Positions 1-11,079 of a stretch of DNA of 64,000 bases are shown here, piece by piece (position 1 is the first letter of the stretch; every line of letters starts with the position of its first letter). The notes below the pieces were generated by a model, which did no database searches, was not told where the DNA came from, and worked only from the letters and a program-made list of their open reading frames with translations. Both the position numbers and the translations under genes were made by a program. This DNA is from Pseudozyma flocculosa PF-1 (lineage: Eukaryota; Basidiomycota; Ustilaginomycetes; Ustilaginales; Ustilaginaceae), in the NCBI RefSeq assembly GCF_000417875.1, contig NW_006920871.1, positions 225,397 through 289,396 of the forward strand, read 5' to 3'.

Positions 1-2
1 CA

Positions 3-793
3 CTTCCCGATGCCGAGGCCGCGACGCTGATCCGGTCATCGCTGGTGCGGCTGGGACTGCCCGCGCCCGCAGTGACCGAGGACATGGCGAGGGACCAGGC
101 CGAGTACCACATGGAGCTGGCGCGCGAGCTGGGCGGCCTGCTGCTCGGATCCCAGGGCGCTCCCGGCCTGATGGGCCGCGGCAGCGTGCTGGCCCAGGGC
201 AAGGCGAGGGAGTCGCTGGCGAGGATGCCCGAGACGGAGCGCGGACTGCTCGGACTCGACGAGATCTGGTGTGTGTGGAACCGAGCGCGCGGCATAGGTG
301 AGTTTTGTGGCGAGGGCGACTTGGGCCTGGCCGTGCCGTCCATAGGATACCCCGGGCCTCCAATGCTGACATCCTCTCCCTGCCCCATTCCTCCTCTCCG
401 TACCCAGCGCTGGTGCCGCCGCAAGCGCTGCGATCGGCCTCGCTCTACCTGCCCGACCTCACCTCGCCTTCGATCCAGCTCAAGACGTTTGATTCTGGCC
501 TTGCCGTGCTCCATACGCCGCGGTACAGCGAGAATGCGTTTGCCGCGCGGCTGGTGGGCTACCTGGACGCGGTCGAGGACGAGCACCGTCGCCGGTCCCC
601 CGCGACACCAGGAACGGCACAGGAGTGGGGGCCAGGCCTGTCGACGCTTGAGATTGCAGAGCGGGAGAATGCGCCGGTGCTGCTGGTCACGGAACTCGTC
701 GAGATGGTCGAGATCAAGAGCGGGCTGGTGGTGCGCGACCAGGCGAGGAGCGGCGTGCGCTGGTACTTTAACCACTTTGCCCGGGCGCGGTAG
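3..793 (+). CDS. VPS36: Vps36, ESCRT-II subunit (C-terminal part; 5' end outside window)
   Basis: Coding 3-297 and 408-793, joined by a phase-1 intron of 110 nt (GTGAGT at 298, CAG ending at 407). About 226 residues are visible and the start lies upstream of the window. The sequence shows the Vps36 C-terminal winged-helix pattern: a helical stretch, the signature LDEIWCVWNRARG, then LVPPQAL, then IQLKTFDSGLAVLHT, ending with a second winged helix that finishes on WYFNHFA. In the family, Vps36 joins Vps22 and two Vps25 copies to form ESCRT-II, which sorts ubiquitinated cargo into multivesicular endosomes. The N-terminal GLUE domain is not in view. An insert of about 20 residues (PATPGTAQEWG region) lies between the two helical parts and looks lineage-specific. 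Stop is TAG at 791. Confidence 0.85.
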
Positions 794-2051
794 CCCGCCG
801 TCGTGGCCGTGGCCGTAGGCATTCAACGTTGAAGACGAGATAGACAGCCGACACCTGGTGATGGCGACGGCATCGAGCGAGGGCTGTGCAGTGTGTCGAG
901 CAGGCAGGCGAGCAGACGTGCGATGCTGGGCCCGGCGGCGTGGGTCGGTGGCCGGCCAAAGAAGTGCAGGTCAGAAGCAAGCAGGCGCTGCCAACGGGTC
1001 GGCGAGCTGGCGCGGCAGCATGACGTCGCGGCTGCGGGCAATTTCGTACCAAAGTGGGGGACCAAAGCAGGCGCTGAGCGCGTCCCGCAAGTCGCCGGCG
1101 AGCCCAGCCGGCCGGGCATCTGGAAGGGTCCGCTACCGGGCGGCCGCTCACCATCGTGCTCGCTCTCGAGCTTCCACCCTTTACCACCGTCTGCGAGCCT
1201 TTGAAGGTGCCTCGAGGCATGCAATCCAAGGGGGCGAGAGCAGGAGGAGCGAGATGCTGGCAGAGGGGATCAGGGTGGGCGTTCTCGAAGGCAGAAGCCA
1301 AGGGTGCGGCGATGGCGGCCTCTTCTTGCACTCGGGTAGATAAGGCGAGCGGCCGTCTGCTGGAATGCTCGGCTTGGACACATGTCTGCCTGCCGGACCA
1401 GGTCGTCCGCCGTGCGACGGTACCGGTGGTGGTTTCTGCTTGCTGCCTTGAGCCCGTGAGCATGGCTCAGGCAAAGTGAATGCATGCGTCGAGGCGTGGG
1501 GTCGAAGTGAGATCGAGTAAGGGACAGATAGAAGGGCCAGAGGCGATATGATCTTGATGCCGGTACCGGTCTTGCTCCAAGAGGCTGGGAGCTGGTGGTG
1601 TCTTTCGTCATAGGCCAGGCCGGGAGCAACCTGAAACGGCATCGCACCTGGCTACATACGTACAAACGTACTTCCGCGGCCCAAGGCGTCGGCAGGGTGG
1701 CCTACGGAAGCACCCGCCGTCTGGCCGGCCTGCTGTGGGTCTTGGCGCCAGGATGTTCGGCAGGCCGTAGCCAGACGAGCCTAGGCCTACCGGCACGATG
1801 CCGGAAGTCATGCGCGCCGATGACAGGTGTGGGTGGACCTACCTCCAAACCGTACATCGCCCTGCTGCCTCTTTGCAGTCACTTGTCCCGTCGTCGTGCT
1901 GGCCTCGCCTTGTCGTGGTCTTGGCTATGCTATGCCATGCCCTGCTCCGTCCCTCTCTCTTCTGCCTCACCATCATCACCACCACATGCTGCCGCACTCG
2001 ACCCGTCCTTGAAGCTGCTGCTCGTGCCGTTTGCATATCCGCGCCGCCACG
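794..2051. other. Intergenic, no gene recognised
   Basis: This stretch lies between VPS36 and the Mug190 homologue. Open frames exist on both strands but carry no recognisable motif, and their composition is that of GC-rich non-coding DNA. It probably holds the VPS36 3' UTR and the promoter of the next gene, including a CT-rich leader from about 1950. Confidence 0.6.
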
Positions 2052-5000
2052 ATGGACCCTTCCTCGTCGAAGTCGACGTCGACGTCGTCGCCGGACCCGC
2101 CGCCGCCGCCGCCGCCGGGCGCCATCCACCACAAACACAAGGACTTTTGGAGCGCCGACAATCCCATCCCATCGATCCAGCGCTTTGTCAAAAAGGGCTT
2201 CTCCGAGGTCGTCAACAAGGACAGCGAGGAGAGCGACTCGGACGACAGCTCCATCGGCGAACCCATCAGCCCCACGGCGCCCACCTCGCCATCCTCGCGC
2301 CAGCGCAACCGGCTCAGCAGGCTCTTTGGATCGGGCCGAAGCGCTGCAAAGGACGGCGACGACCATCGCAGCCAGGGCGACGCCGCCGAGGGACTGGCGC
2401 AGCAAGACGATGCCGACATCGCCGACGAGCCAAGCGACGCGCACCAGGACCCCTCCAGGGCCGCCAGCGACGCCCGGCGGCGGACGCGCAAGCCCCGCCT
2501 GGTCGACGACCCCATCACCGGCCAGCAGACCTGGATCCACGACGTCAGCCGCAAAGAGTATCGCCGTGCCATGAAGACCATGGACGACCTCTACGCCGAC
2601 GAGGCCAGATCCAAGCACGACGGCAAGGCCCACGGCCCGCCCCCCGGCCCCCGGCGCAGAGGGCCGTTCGCCGACAGCGAAAACGTCATGACGATGCCCT
2701 TTCCGCCCGAGCCGTCGCTGCCGGCCACGATCCGCGACATCCATCCGCTGCTCATCCCTCTCTTTCTGGCGTGGGGCATCATCACCATCCTCGGCGTCCT
2801 CCCCGCCGTCCTCTCGGTCGGCCTCAACGCCTGGCTGGGCTGGTGGACCTGGAAGTCGATCCGCGAGTCGGCAGAAGATCACCGGTGGCAGCGCGAGCGA
2901 GCGAGGGGCGAAGCGGCCCGGGGTAAGCTGCCGGCCATGGGTCAGGCGGCAGCGGCTTCCGCCGGCAGCGCCCCGGGCCACAGCGACGACCTGGGCTTCG
3001 AGGGCGTCACCGAGGGGGCGGAATGGCTCAACGGCATCCTCGAGGGCCTCTGGGAGGTGCTCAACCCGCAGCTCTTCTCGTCGCTCGGCGGCACGCTCGA
3101 GGACGTGATGCAGGCGAGTATCCCGGGCTTTGTCCACGCCGTCAAGGTCGTCGACGTGGCGCAGGGTTCGACGCCGCTCCGCCTCACGGGCCTGCGGATC
3201 CTGCCGGACAACGACAAGGACATCGAGGTGCTCCACAAGGCGGCGCAGCGCGAGCTGCGAAAGAAGCGCCTCCGCGAAAAGGTCATGAAGGACCCGCACG
3301 AGGAAGAGGTGCTGCGGCGGCTCGAGGAGGAGGACGCCCGCGACACGCGAGGAGCCTCAAAAGGTCCGCAGACGGCCGAGGAGCTCGACTCGGGCAAAAA
3401 GGTGCGCGGCGAAGAGGGCGCCGGCTCGACGTTTATCAACGTCGAGCTGGCCTTTGTCTACCGCGCTCGGCCGACGGTCAAGACGGTGGCCAGCAAGAGC
3501 CGAAACGCGCATCTCCAGATCAAGTTCTGGCTAGGGGCCAGGAAGGTCTACAGCGTGCCGCTGCCCGTGCTCGTCGAGATCTCCGCCTGGTGGGCCGCGT
3601 GCGGATGCGCGTCCAGCTGACGCCCGACCCGCCGTTTGTCAAGAACGTGACCCTCTCGCTCGTCGGCCTGCCGCGCGTCGGCGTCGAGGTGGTCCCCTTT
3701 CTGCGCCTCAACACGTCTAACCTGCCCTTTATCAGCAGCTTCATCCAGAGCTCGATCGACGCCGCCACGAGCGAGTACGTGGCGCCCAACAGCCTCACGA
3801 TGGACGTCGGCGAGATTCTCATGGGCGACAACATCAAGCGCGAGGTCGACGCGCTCGGCGTCCTGGTCGTCTACATCCACTCGGCCTCGGACCTCGAAGC
3901 GCAGGACCTCGGCGGCTCGAGCGACCCGTATTGCACCGTCAGCCTGGCCAAGTACGGAAAGGTGCAGTACGCGACGCGCGTGGCGCTCAACGACCTCTCG
4001 CCGCGCTGGGAGGAGCGCCACGTCATGACCATCTCGCCCGAGGCGGTGCGGGCGCGCGAAAAGGTGGCCATCGCACTGTGGGACTCGGACCGCTTCACGC
4101 CCGACGACATGCTCGGCCGCGCCGAGGTCGACCTGCTGGAGCTCGTGAACCGGCCTGGCCGCCTCTTCCGCCGCAAGGACCCGCTCATCGGGCTCAGCCG
4201 CGAGATGAAAAAGGAGGGCACCATCGAGTGGTCGGTCGGCTTCTTTGCCAAGGCGCCCAACCGCCCGAGCCGCGAAAAGGCCAAGGGCATCGAGCAGATG
4301 GTCGAGGGCAAGGGCGGCGGGGACAAGGGCGAGGGCAGGAGCGGCGGCGACGGCGACGGCGACAGCGAGGGCGACGACGACGACAACGGCCGCAATGACC
4401 CCGTCGACGAGACCAAGTGGGACGCGGCGGGCGAAGCGACCAACCAGGTGCGGCGACTGTCGCAGGAGGCCGTCAAGGAGGGCGAGAGCTTTGCCGACCA
4501 GATGCTGCGCCAGGACGACGGTCGGCAGACGAGGCACCAGGAGACGGCGGTCCAGTTTGAGCCGCCCAACCCGTCGCTCCCCTCGGGCATCCTCTCGATG
4601 CAGATCCACCAGATTGCCAACCTCGAGAGCGCCGACCACGGCGGCGGATCGTCGCTGCGGCGGCGCAGAAACGGCCCCGGCCAAGACGTCGAGACCGTCG
4701 AGGTGAGTCCGGCAACCGGTCGCGCGCGAGCCGTGTCGGATGCCCCGCCAACTCCTTTGCTGACCTTGTGGCCATGCCCCTCGGGGGTCCCCTCTTTGCC
4801 CGCTCGCTTCCTGACCTCGCCAGACCGAGGAGGAGCCGCCGAGCGCGCCCTCGGCCTATGTCAGCATCATCATCAACGACGAGACCGTGTTCCGGACGCG
4901 TACAAAGGCGCTGAGCCGGAACCCGTTCTACAATGCCGGTACGGAGCGCTTCATCCGCGACTGGCGCCGGACGCTCCTCATGTTTGTCGTGCACGACTAC

Positions 5001-6424
5001 CGGCTGCGCGAGGCCGACACGATCCTGGGCGTCGTGGCCATCCGGCTGACGGACCTCTTCAAGGAGACGTCGCAGGTGACGCAATTCTTCCCCATTGCCG
5101 GCGGCGTCGGCTACGGGCGCATCCGGCTCAGCCTCCTCTTCCGGCCCATCATGGCCATGACGCGCGTCAAGTCGAAGCTTGGCTGGAACATTGGCACCGT
5201 GCGCCTGCTCACGTCGCCCGTGGCCACCGACTTTGTCGAGGGGACCGGCTTCACGGCGCACGACCTCCACCTCACCAGCCTTCGCGCGCGCACCCTGGCC
5301 GGCAGCAACAAGGTGTCGGCCCACCGCGCCCGCCACACCGACGACGGCAAGTCGATCGAGTGGAAGATCCGCGACGACGAGTTCCCGTTCCGCGTCCCGG
5401 CCCGGCGGCGGTATGCGGCGCCGTACATGGTCAGTCTTTTGGCGCGAGGGCACCAGGGTCGCGCCTGCGGATGGCCGGTGCTGACCATGCTCTGCCCCTT
5501 CCTGTCCTTCCTTTGCCCCGCTCCTTCCTCTCTCCTCCCTCTTTCCTCCCTCCCCGACCCGACATGCAGATCGAGTTCCGCGGGCACAATGCGCTGGGCA
5601 AACACAAGGTGATTGCCATGTGCATCGTCTGGATGCAGGACCTGTCCGACGACGAGGTGACGTCGGAGCGCCTGCCCATCTACCGCCCCAAGCCGGGCCA
5701 CGACTTCCACCGGCTTCGGCAAAACTATCACGACTACCGGCGCGAGGCCGAGGCCGAGGCGCTGGGCGTGGAAAAGGTGGGCTACCTCGAGGTCAAGATG
5801 CAGTTCAAGTCCGGCCTGGGCGAGGTGCACGTCGAGCTCGAGGAAAACAGGGACGCCAAGGCCGTCATGCAGGCGTGGCAGTGCTGCGTCGCCGCCGGGC
5901 TGAGGGACAAGAAGGGCGACTTTGCAAAGTCGCGCCTCAACACGCAGGGATACCTCGAGGACGAGAAGAGGCAGGTCGACCTCGGCACCGAGCTGGGCGA
6001 TAGCGAGCGGGATAGCGATGGCGATGGCGATGGCGATGGCGATGGCGATGGCGACAGCGACGACGGCGGCGAGAAGCGTGCGGGGACGAGACCAAAGTAC
6101 GTCGAGGGATCCAACATGGTCAGGTCTCCCACCGCCTCGTCCGGCTCCGGTTCCGGTTCCGGTTCCGATCACCATCGCCACGACGACGACGACGACGACG
6201 ACGACGCCGCCGGCGAGGAGGAGGATCCGACGCTGAGGGAGAGGATGAAGCGGTGGCGCGACGAGAAGCGCGAGCGGCATCGGCAGCACCGCGGCGTCAA
6301 GCAGTTCAAGGCGGTGCGCACGGCCAGCTGGCTCGGCTCGTCGGCCAAGTCGGGCAGCTCGTCGCTCTTTGGCAGGCTCAATATCCAGGATCGCAGGACG
6401 GCCGATGTCGAGACGGAGCTGTGA
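2052..6424 (+). CDS. Mug190/tricalbin-like SMP and C2 domain lipid-transfer protein, frameshifted
   Basis: Coding parts are 2052-3586, 3587-4702, 4824-5429 and 5570-6424 (about 1,370 residues). Introns of 121 and 140 nt are both phase 0. The start is the first in-frame ATG. Order: acidic, proline-rich N-terminus; membrane hairpin near residues 232-275 (HPLLIPLFLAWGIITILG); SMP domain from about 324 (EWLNGILEGLWEVLNPQLF, IPGFVHAVKVVDVAQG) to about 595; first C2 domain from about 600 (HSASDLEAQDLGGSSDPYC); a second C2-like region in exon 3; long acidic tail with six GATGGC repeats at 6017-6052. SMP proteins of this type tether ER to plasma membrane and move lipids. The reading frame breaks at 3585-3587: frame 1 stops at 3619, while the conserved continuation LVGRVRMRVQL lies one base out of phase. 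No intron fits. This is a sequencing error or a real mutation. Confidence 0.8.
6017..6052 (+). repeat. (GATGGC)6 coding microsatellite
   Basis: Six perfect hexamers encode alternating Asp-Gly in the acidic tail of the Mug190 homologue. Length change by whole units keeps the frame. Confidence 0.9.
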
Positions 6425-6778
6425 GACAAGACCGACGCAGGCCGAGGTGCCAAGCCCCCACGAGCCCAATGCCAGCTTGTCTTGGCCGGGCGGAATCGGT
6501 CGAGGCCCTTCCCCGTGGTGCCCCACGACTGCCTTGTCCACGCACGCATGTCGATCTGTTTCGAGGAGCGATTAGTAAGGGATGCCTTTGCAAACCAAAG
6601 ACGGCGATGCCGTCGTCGCGTCGCCGCTGCTGCCAGTCCGGATCTAGGAATTGACAAGTGTGTCGAGTGCCCGCCTCCAGCTCCGAGCAGCGCGGGCCCG
6701 TCTGCGTCGTGTCGTGTCCTATCGTGCCGTGCCATACCTCCCTCGCCCACGCCCTCGCCCTCGCCCTCGGCCGCCGTG
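6425..6778. other. Convergent 3' region, no gene seen
   Basis: Spacer between two convergent genes (stops at 6424 and 6779). It holds only 3' UTR-like sequence. Confidence 0.6.
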
Positions 6779-8386
6779 TCACTGCTGCCCCGCCTTTGCG
6801 TGCATCTCGGCAGCCGAGTCGGGCATGGCCTCGTCGTCCTCGCCGGGCCTGGCGCCGCCACCGCTGCCACCCTCGACGTCCTCGTCCATGGCCTGGTCGA
6901 CGAGTCCCGCTTCCGATCCCCTCCGTGCCGGCGCCACGATGGACGCATCGGCATCGCCCATGCCAATCGAGCTGCCGCCCCTGCTCATCCTCCGACTATC
7001 GATGCCGCCGCCGACGCCGCCGCTGCCGCCTCCCGTGCCCGCTCCTCCGACCATATCGAAGCCGGGGATGCTGGGCGGCGCCCGGATGCTGCCGAGCGTC
7101 TCTGTGCTATCCACCGATCCGCGGCGCGAGGGCGACGCGACGCCGTCCGGGATCTCGCTGCCATCGAGCGAGGGCGGCGGCGATGCGGTGCCAATCGTGG
7201 CCGCGGTGCTGCCGGCGCGCGAGGCGGGACCCTGAACCAGCCGCGACGACAGCCCGGGCGCAAAGGCGAGGGGCGTGGATCCTCTGGGCGGGAAGACGGG
7301 CAGCGAGGTGCCGCCGACGCCCGCTTCGCCGCCCATGATTTCTCGCTCGCGCATACGTTGCCGCTCGATGTAGGCTGCGCGCAGGGCGAGCTCCTGGTCG
7401 TCGGCGGTGCCCGTGCTGCCCTGGCCTCCTCCCGTTCCGCTTGAGCTGATGCTGCCGGCCTCGGAGGGTGCCACGCTGGCCACAGTACGGCTCAGGCCGC
7501 TGGGGCCCGGCGCCAGCCGACCGGCGTAGGCCGCGGCGTCGGTGGGGGCGAAGCCTGCCGAGAGTGGGGGTGAGCTACCTCGGGCCGAGGCCGAGTAGGA
7601 GGAGCCGGCCGTGGCGGATGCTCCGCTGACAGTGGCGCTGGACCGCGTTTCGGGGAACGGACTCGCCGGCTCCGAGATATCGACCATCTGGGGCTTGGGC
7701 GAGCCCGGTGGCTGCACAGCGACCGAAAAGACGGAAGCGGCGCCGGGGCTGTGCGGGCGGAAGGCTGCCGTGCGCGGATCCAGCTCCGGCGGCACTCCCG
7801 CTGCGTGCCGTGCATCGAGGCGCAAGGAAGAGAGGACCGACGGCGAGGGTCAGGATCGCAGCGTGCCTTGGCTACTCGCGAGGTGGGTAGAGGGCGGGGA
7901 GGGTGACAACTCACGGACCGGCGCGCCTCCTTCGCCAAAGTTGCCCACGCTGGTATCCCCGGTTTCGAGGCTGAGGGCGGCACCGTCTGCGTCGGTAGAA
8001 GAGGTGGGCAGGTCGTTGTCGTTGTCGTTGTCATTGTCATGGTCTCCTCGGCCATGGTGGCGGTCTCCGCGCGGGTCGACGCCCTGCCCAGGTAGGCGGA
8101 TGCCGGGTGCGAGCTGGTCTGCGTCGGGGATGCGTTCGAGGTTGTCTGCGGTGAGTGCGCGGGCCCTGCGGAACTCTGCGGTGGATTCGAGCTCCTCGTT
8201 TGCGGCAGCCTTGAGCGCCTCTGCTCGCTCGGCGGGGGTTAGGTGGTCGTAGCGGGTGTCGTAGTCGTTTCGGCGCTGGCCGAGGTGCGACGTCTTGGCG
8301 TAGCGGCGTGCCGACGAGTCGTCGCGGAGGTCGACTTGGTCGGGCGGTGCCGAAGCGGCGGTGGTGGCCGAGGGCTGCTGGGACAT
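6779..8386 (-). CDS. Hypothetical low-complexity protein, 497 aa
   Basis: Coding complement of 7915-8386 then 6779-7800, with a 114-nt phase-1 intron (GTGAGT donor, CAG acceptor). I do not recognise the family. The start ATG (MSQQPSATT) is the first Met of the frame that precedes the charged, better-ordered part. Residues about 20-110 are hydrophilic and helical (YDHLTPAERAEALKAAANE, LERIPDADQLAPGIRLPGQ) and look like the only potentially folded segment. The remainder is Ser/Gly/Pro-rich and disordered, with a poly (ND) run and a Gly-rich segment, and the C-terminus is acidic (DQAMDEDVEGG). No signal peptide or membrane segment is visible. It is divergent from BCP1, with 951 bp between start codons. 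The gene model rests on splice signals and frame continuity only. Confidence 0.6.
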
Positions 8387-9337
8387 TGCTGCGGAAGTGA
8401 CCCGCGTGGTGGGATGGGATGAGCGCGCCTCGGCTGGTGTCGGACGGGTCGAAGCTGGGCTGCGCTGGGCTGAGGCTGGCGGCGATGCGGTCAGGAGGGT
8501 GTGCTGTTGGTCAACGTTGTCGAGCAAGGCAGTGTCGAGATGAGGCGAGGCGAGGCGAGTGAGACGGGGGATGCTGGCAAAGAGAAGAGAGGCGCGGATA
8601 GTAGTGAGATGGTGGTGGTAGGCCAAAGGCGAGGCGAGGCGAGCATGACGGGTACCAGAAGCGCAACCGCTGGCCCCGGCGCAGTGTATGTAGCATCGCG
8701 CATGCCAGCAGCCAGCCAGCCGGCCAGCCCCTAGGCCTGGCCTCGTCGTCGTGTGATGGCGGGCCAGCCGGGGCGGGGGCGGGGGCGGGGCTGGGGCCCA
8801 GACTAGACTGCTGGCCGCTGTTCGCTTTTCCTCGCACAGATGTCGCTACCCGGCACCCGGCCCCGCCTGGCCTGCCTGCCAAGTCGCTACGTCACGCCGC
8901 CGCCCTTGCTTTCTCGCCAGCTGCCAATCTCAATCTTATTGGTCTCGCTGCCACCTTCGTCGCTGGCAGGGCTGGCCGAGCTTGGCCTCTACGAAATGGT
9001 CACCAATGTCTTGTCAAGCTCAAGCCACGCATCACGCATGGACTGCCTCTCAGCATGGCCTCCAGGCGGGTCGGATGGCCCCGCAAAGCAAAGGCCCGCT
9101 GGCCTGGGCTGCGCTCGGGCCAGCCTTAGTCGGAGGATCTTACGGCCGATACCGGGCGGCGGCGGCGGCCAAGAAAAATTTGAGCTTGCTCCACATCGGC
9201 GTGCGGGCTGCACCACCTTCGCACAGCCCTCAGACAACCTTCGAGGTGGCTCACCTCTCTTCTCACACGTTTGACGACTGACGAACGACGACACCGACGA
9301 CACCGACCACATCGCACCACACTCACCACCACCTAGC
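8387..9337. other. Divergent promoter region of the 6779-8386 gene and BCP1
   Basis: No gene recognised. It contains purine-rich GAGGCGAGGCGA-type short repeats near 8540-8645 and a G-rich stretch near 8770-8795. Confidence 0.55.
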
Positions 9338-10712
9338 ATGCCCGCCGTATCAGCCGCCGCAGTGGCCGAGGCAAAGGCGTCGAAGCGCAAGGCCGAAGAC
9401 GACCAGCCCAACCACGACGGCTCCGACTACGACTCGGACTCGAGCGATCCCGTGAGCAGCCCTCGTTCGTCGACTTTGCCCTTGCACCGGCCCACGCCCT
9501 GACAGCCCCGACGCACCCTCGTCCTCCTCCTCCCTCTCCCCCTCAAACGCCCCGCAGGACTTTATCAATGTCGACTTCGACTTCCGATCGCCCGAGGAGA
9601 TCGACTTCCAGGCCCTCAAGCGGCTCCTCCAGCAGCTCTTCTACTCGCACGCCACCCACCTCGACCTCGGCGCCCTCGCCGACCACGTCATCAAGCTTGC
9701 CACCACCGACGGCGTAGGGACCACCATCAAGATCGACGGCGACGAGGACCAGGACCCCTACGCCTTTGTCAGCGCCCTCGAGCTCGGCCCCAGTTCAGCC
9801 AGCACCACCGAGGCGGCGACGGCGGCCACCGCGACCCTGACAAAGTACCTCTCCGACGTCCTCGGCAAGTCGCCGGCCGCAAAGGACTTTCAGGATCTCA
9901 TCAAAAAGGCCCTCTCGCCCACCTCGACCAACCCGCCCGTCACGTTTGTCCTCCACGAGCGCATGGTCAACATGCCCCCCCAGGTCGCCCCACCGCTCTA
10001 CAACATGCTCGTCGAGGAGCTCGAGCAGGCCCGGAGCTCAAAGGTGAGTCGCGCCGCCGTCGCGGCAGGAGGGCCCGCCATCCAGTACTGACCTCGTCTG
10101 CCTCCTCTTGCTGTCGTGTTCGTCGGTCCGCCGTTCCGCCGCCCTGTGCAGACGCCCGCCCCGACCAGGCCCTCGCACCTCATCTTCTTCTCGCGCGTGT
10201 TCTCGGCCGATGCCTTCTCCGACGACGAGGCCATGGACGAGGACGACGACGACGAGGCCACCGGCCTAGCGGGCGCGCGGCGGCGCAAGAACAAGCTCGC
10301 CAAGCGCGAGGCAAAGAAGCAGGGTGCCAAAAAGGACGCCGCGCGGGTGCGCGCCATTGCACAGGGCACCGGCATCGGCGGCGGCAACAGCGGTGAAGAG
10401 GAGCTTGGACTCTTCCACCCAGAGGACAAGGCCCTCGCAAAGGTGCGTTGCTGGCTCTTACCGCGGCCCGATCCGATTCCGTCGTCGCGCCTTAATGATC
10501 AGCTGGCTGACCTCGCGCCCCCCTCTCCCTCCTCCACCCACCTCGACTTTCGACCCTAGTTCGCAACACATACCCACACCTTCCGCTTCCCGCCACCACA
10601 GGATGCGGCAGACAGCTTCGAGGCGCCCCTCTTTGGCCGCATCGTCGCCCTGCCCTACGACAAGCTCGCCGATGTCCTGGCCCAGGTCCAGCTCGACCTC
10701 GCCGCCCCGTGA
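9338..10712 (+). CDS. BCP1: Bcp1/BCCIP family nuclear chaperone
   Basis: Four exons: 9338-9451, 9558-10043, 10152-10442 and 10560-10712. All introns are phase 0 (106, 108, 117 nt), giving 347 aa. Family signatures are clear: an acidic N-terminus, then DFINVDFDFRSPEEIDF, LKRLLQQLF, PVTFVLHERMVNMPPQ, and SHLIFFSRVF after the second intron. In yeast, Bcp1 is a nuclear chaperone for ribosomal protein uL14 (Rpl23) and is needed for nuclear export of the kinase Mss4. Human BCCIP binds BRCA2 and p21. The last exon is placed at the TAG acceptor ending at 10559, because the reading then starts FATHTHTFRFP, matching the family's phenylalanine-rich strand. A later CAG at 10599-10601 would delete it. An acidic patch (DEDDDDEATG) followed by a Lys/Arg-rich segment resembles a nuclear localisation region. 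Confidence 0.9.
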
Positions 10713-11079
10713 TGCATGGTACCCGAGAATCAACACGCAAATGCCCATGTCGTATCATTCAAATCAGGCCGTGATGGTGTGAGCAGTGTCGCAATCGCCT
10801 GGCGGCTCCATCGGCCGAGCCGGCCACAGCTGAGGCGGGTAGGGTCGCGCGTTTGCGCGATCTGAGTGCTGTCCGGAGGCGTACGGCAGCGGAAGAGAGC
10901 AACTGGATATCGATGAGACGGCGCTCGGGCGCTCCGTCTGGGAATGGTGGTATAATGAGCCAAGGGATGGACCGATAGCGGATCTTCGGTTTCCTGGGAG
11001 GGGCATTGAGGCGTGCTCGAGTGAAGACTCGCAAGTTGATGATAGGGTGGGCGACCTTGGTGAGCCTCGCCCTCGCCGA
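10713..11079. other. Convergent 3' region, no gene seen
   Basis: Spacer between the BCP1 stop and the stop of the GAF protein gene on the other strand. No ORF with recognisable content. Confidence 0.6.

Noticed and set aside
3540..3640. Intron to explain the Mug190 frame change
   Set aside because: No GT-AG pair of plausible size lies between the conserved residues on either side. Only one base is missing.
10560..10601. Alternative BCP1 last-exon acceptor at 10600
   Set aside because: Also in frame, but it removes FATHTHTFRFP, which matches the family. The TAG acceptor at 10558 keeps it.
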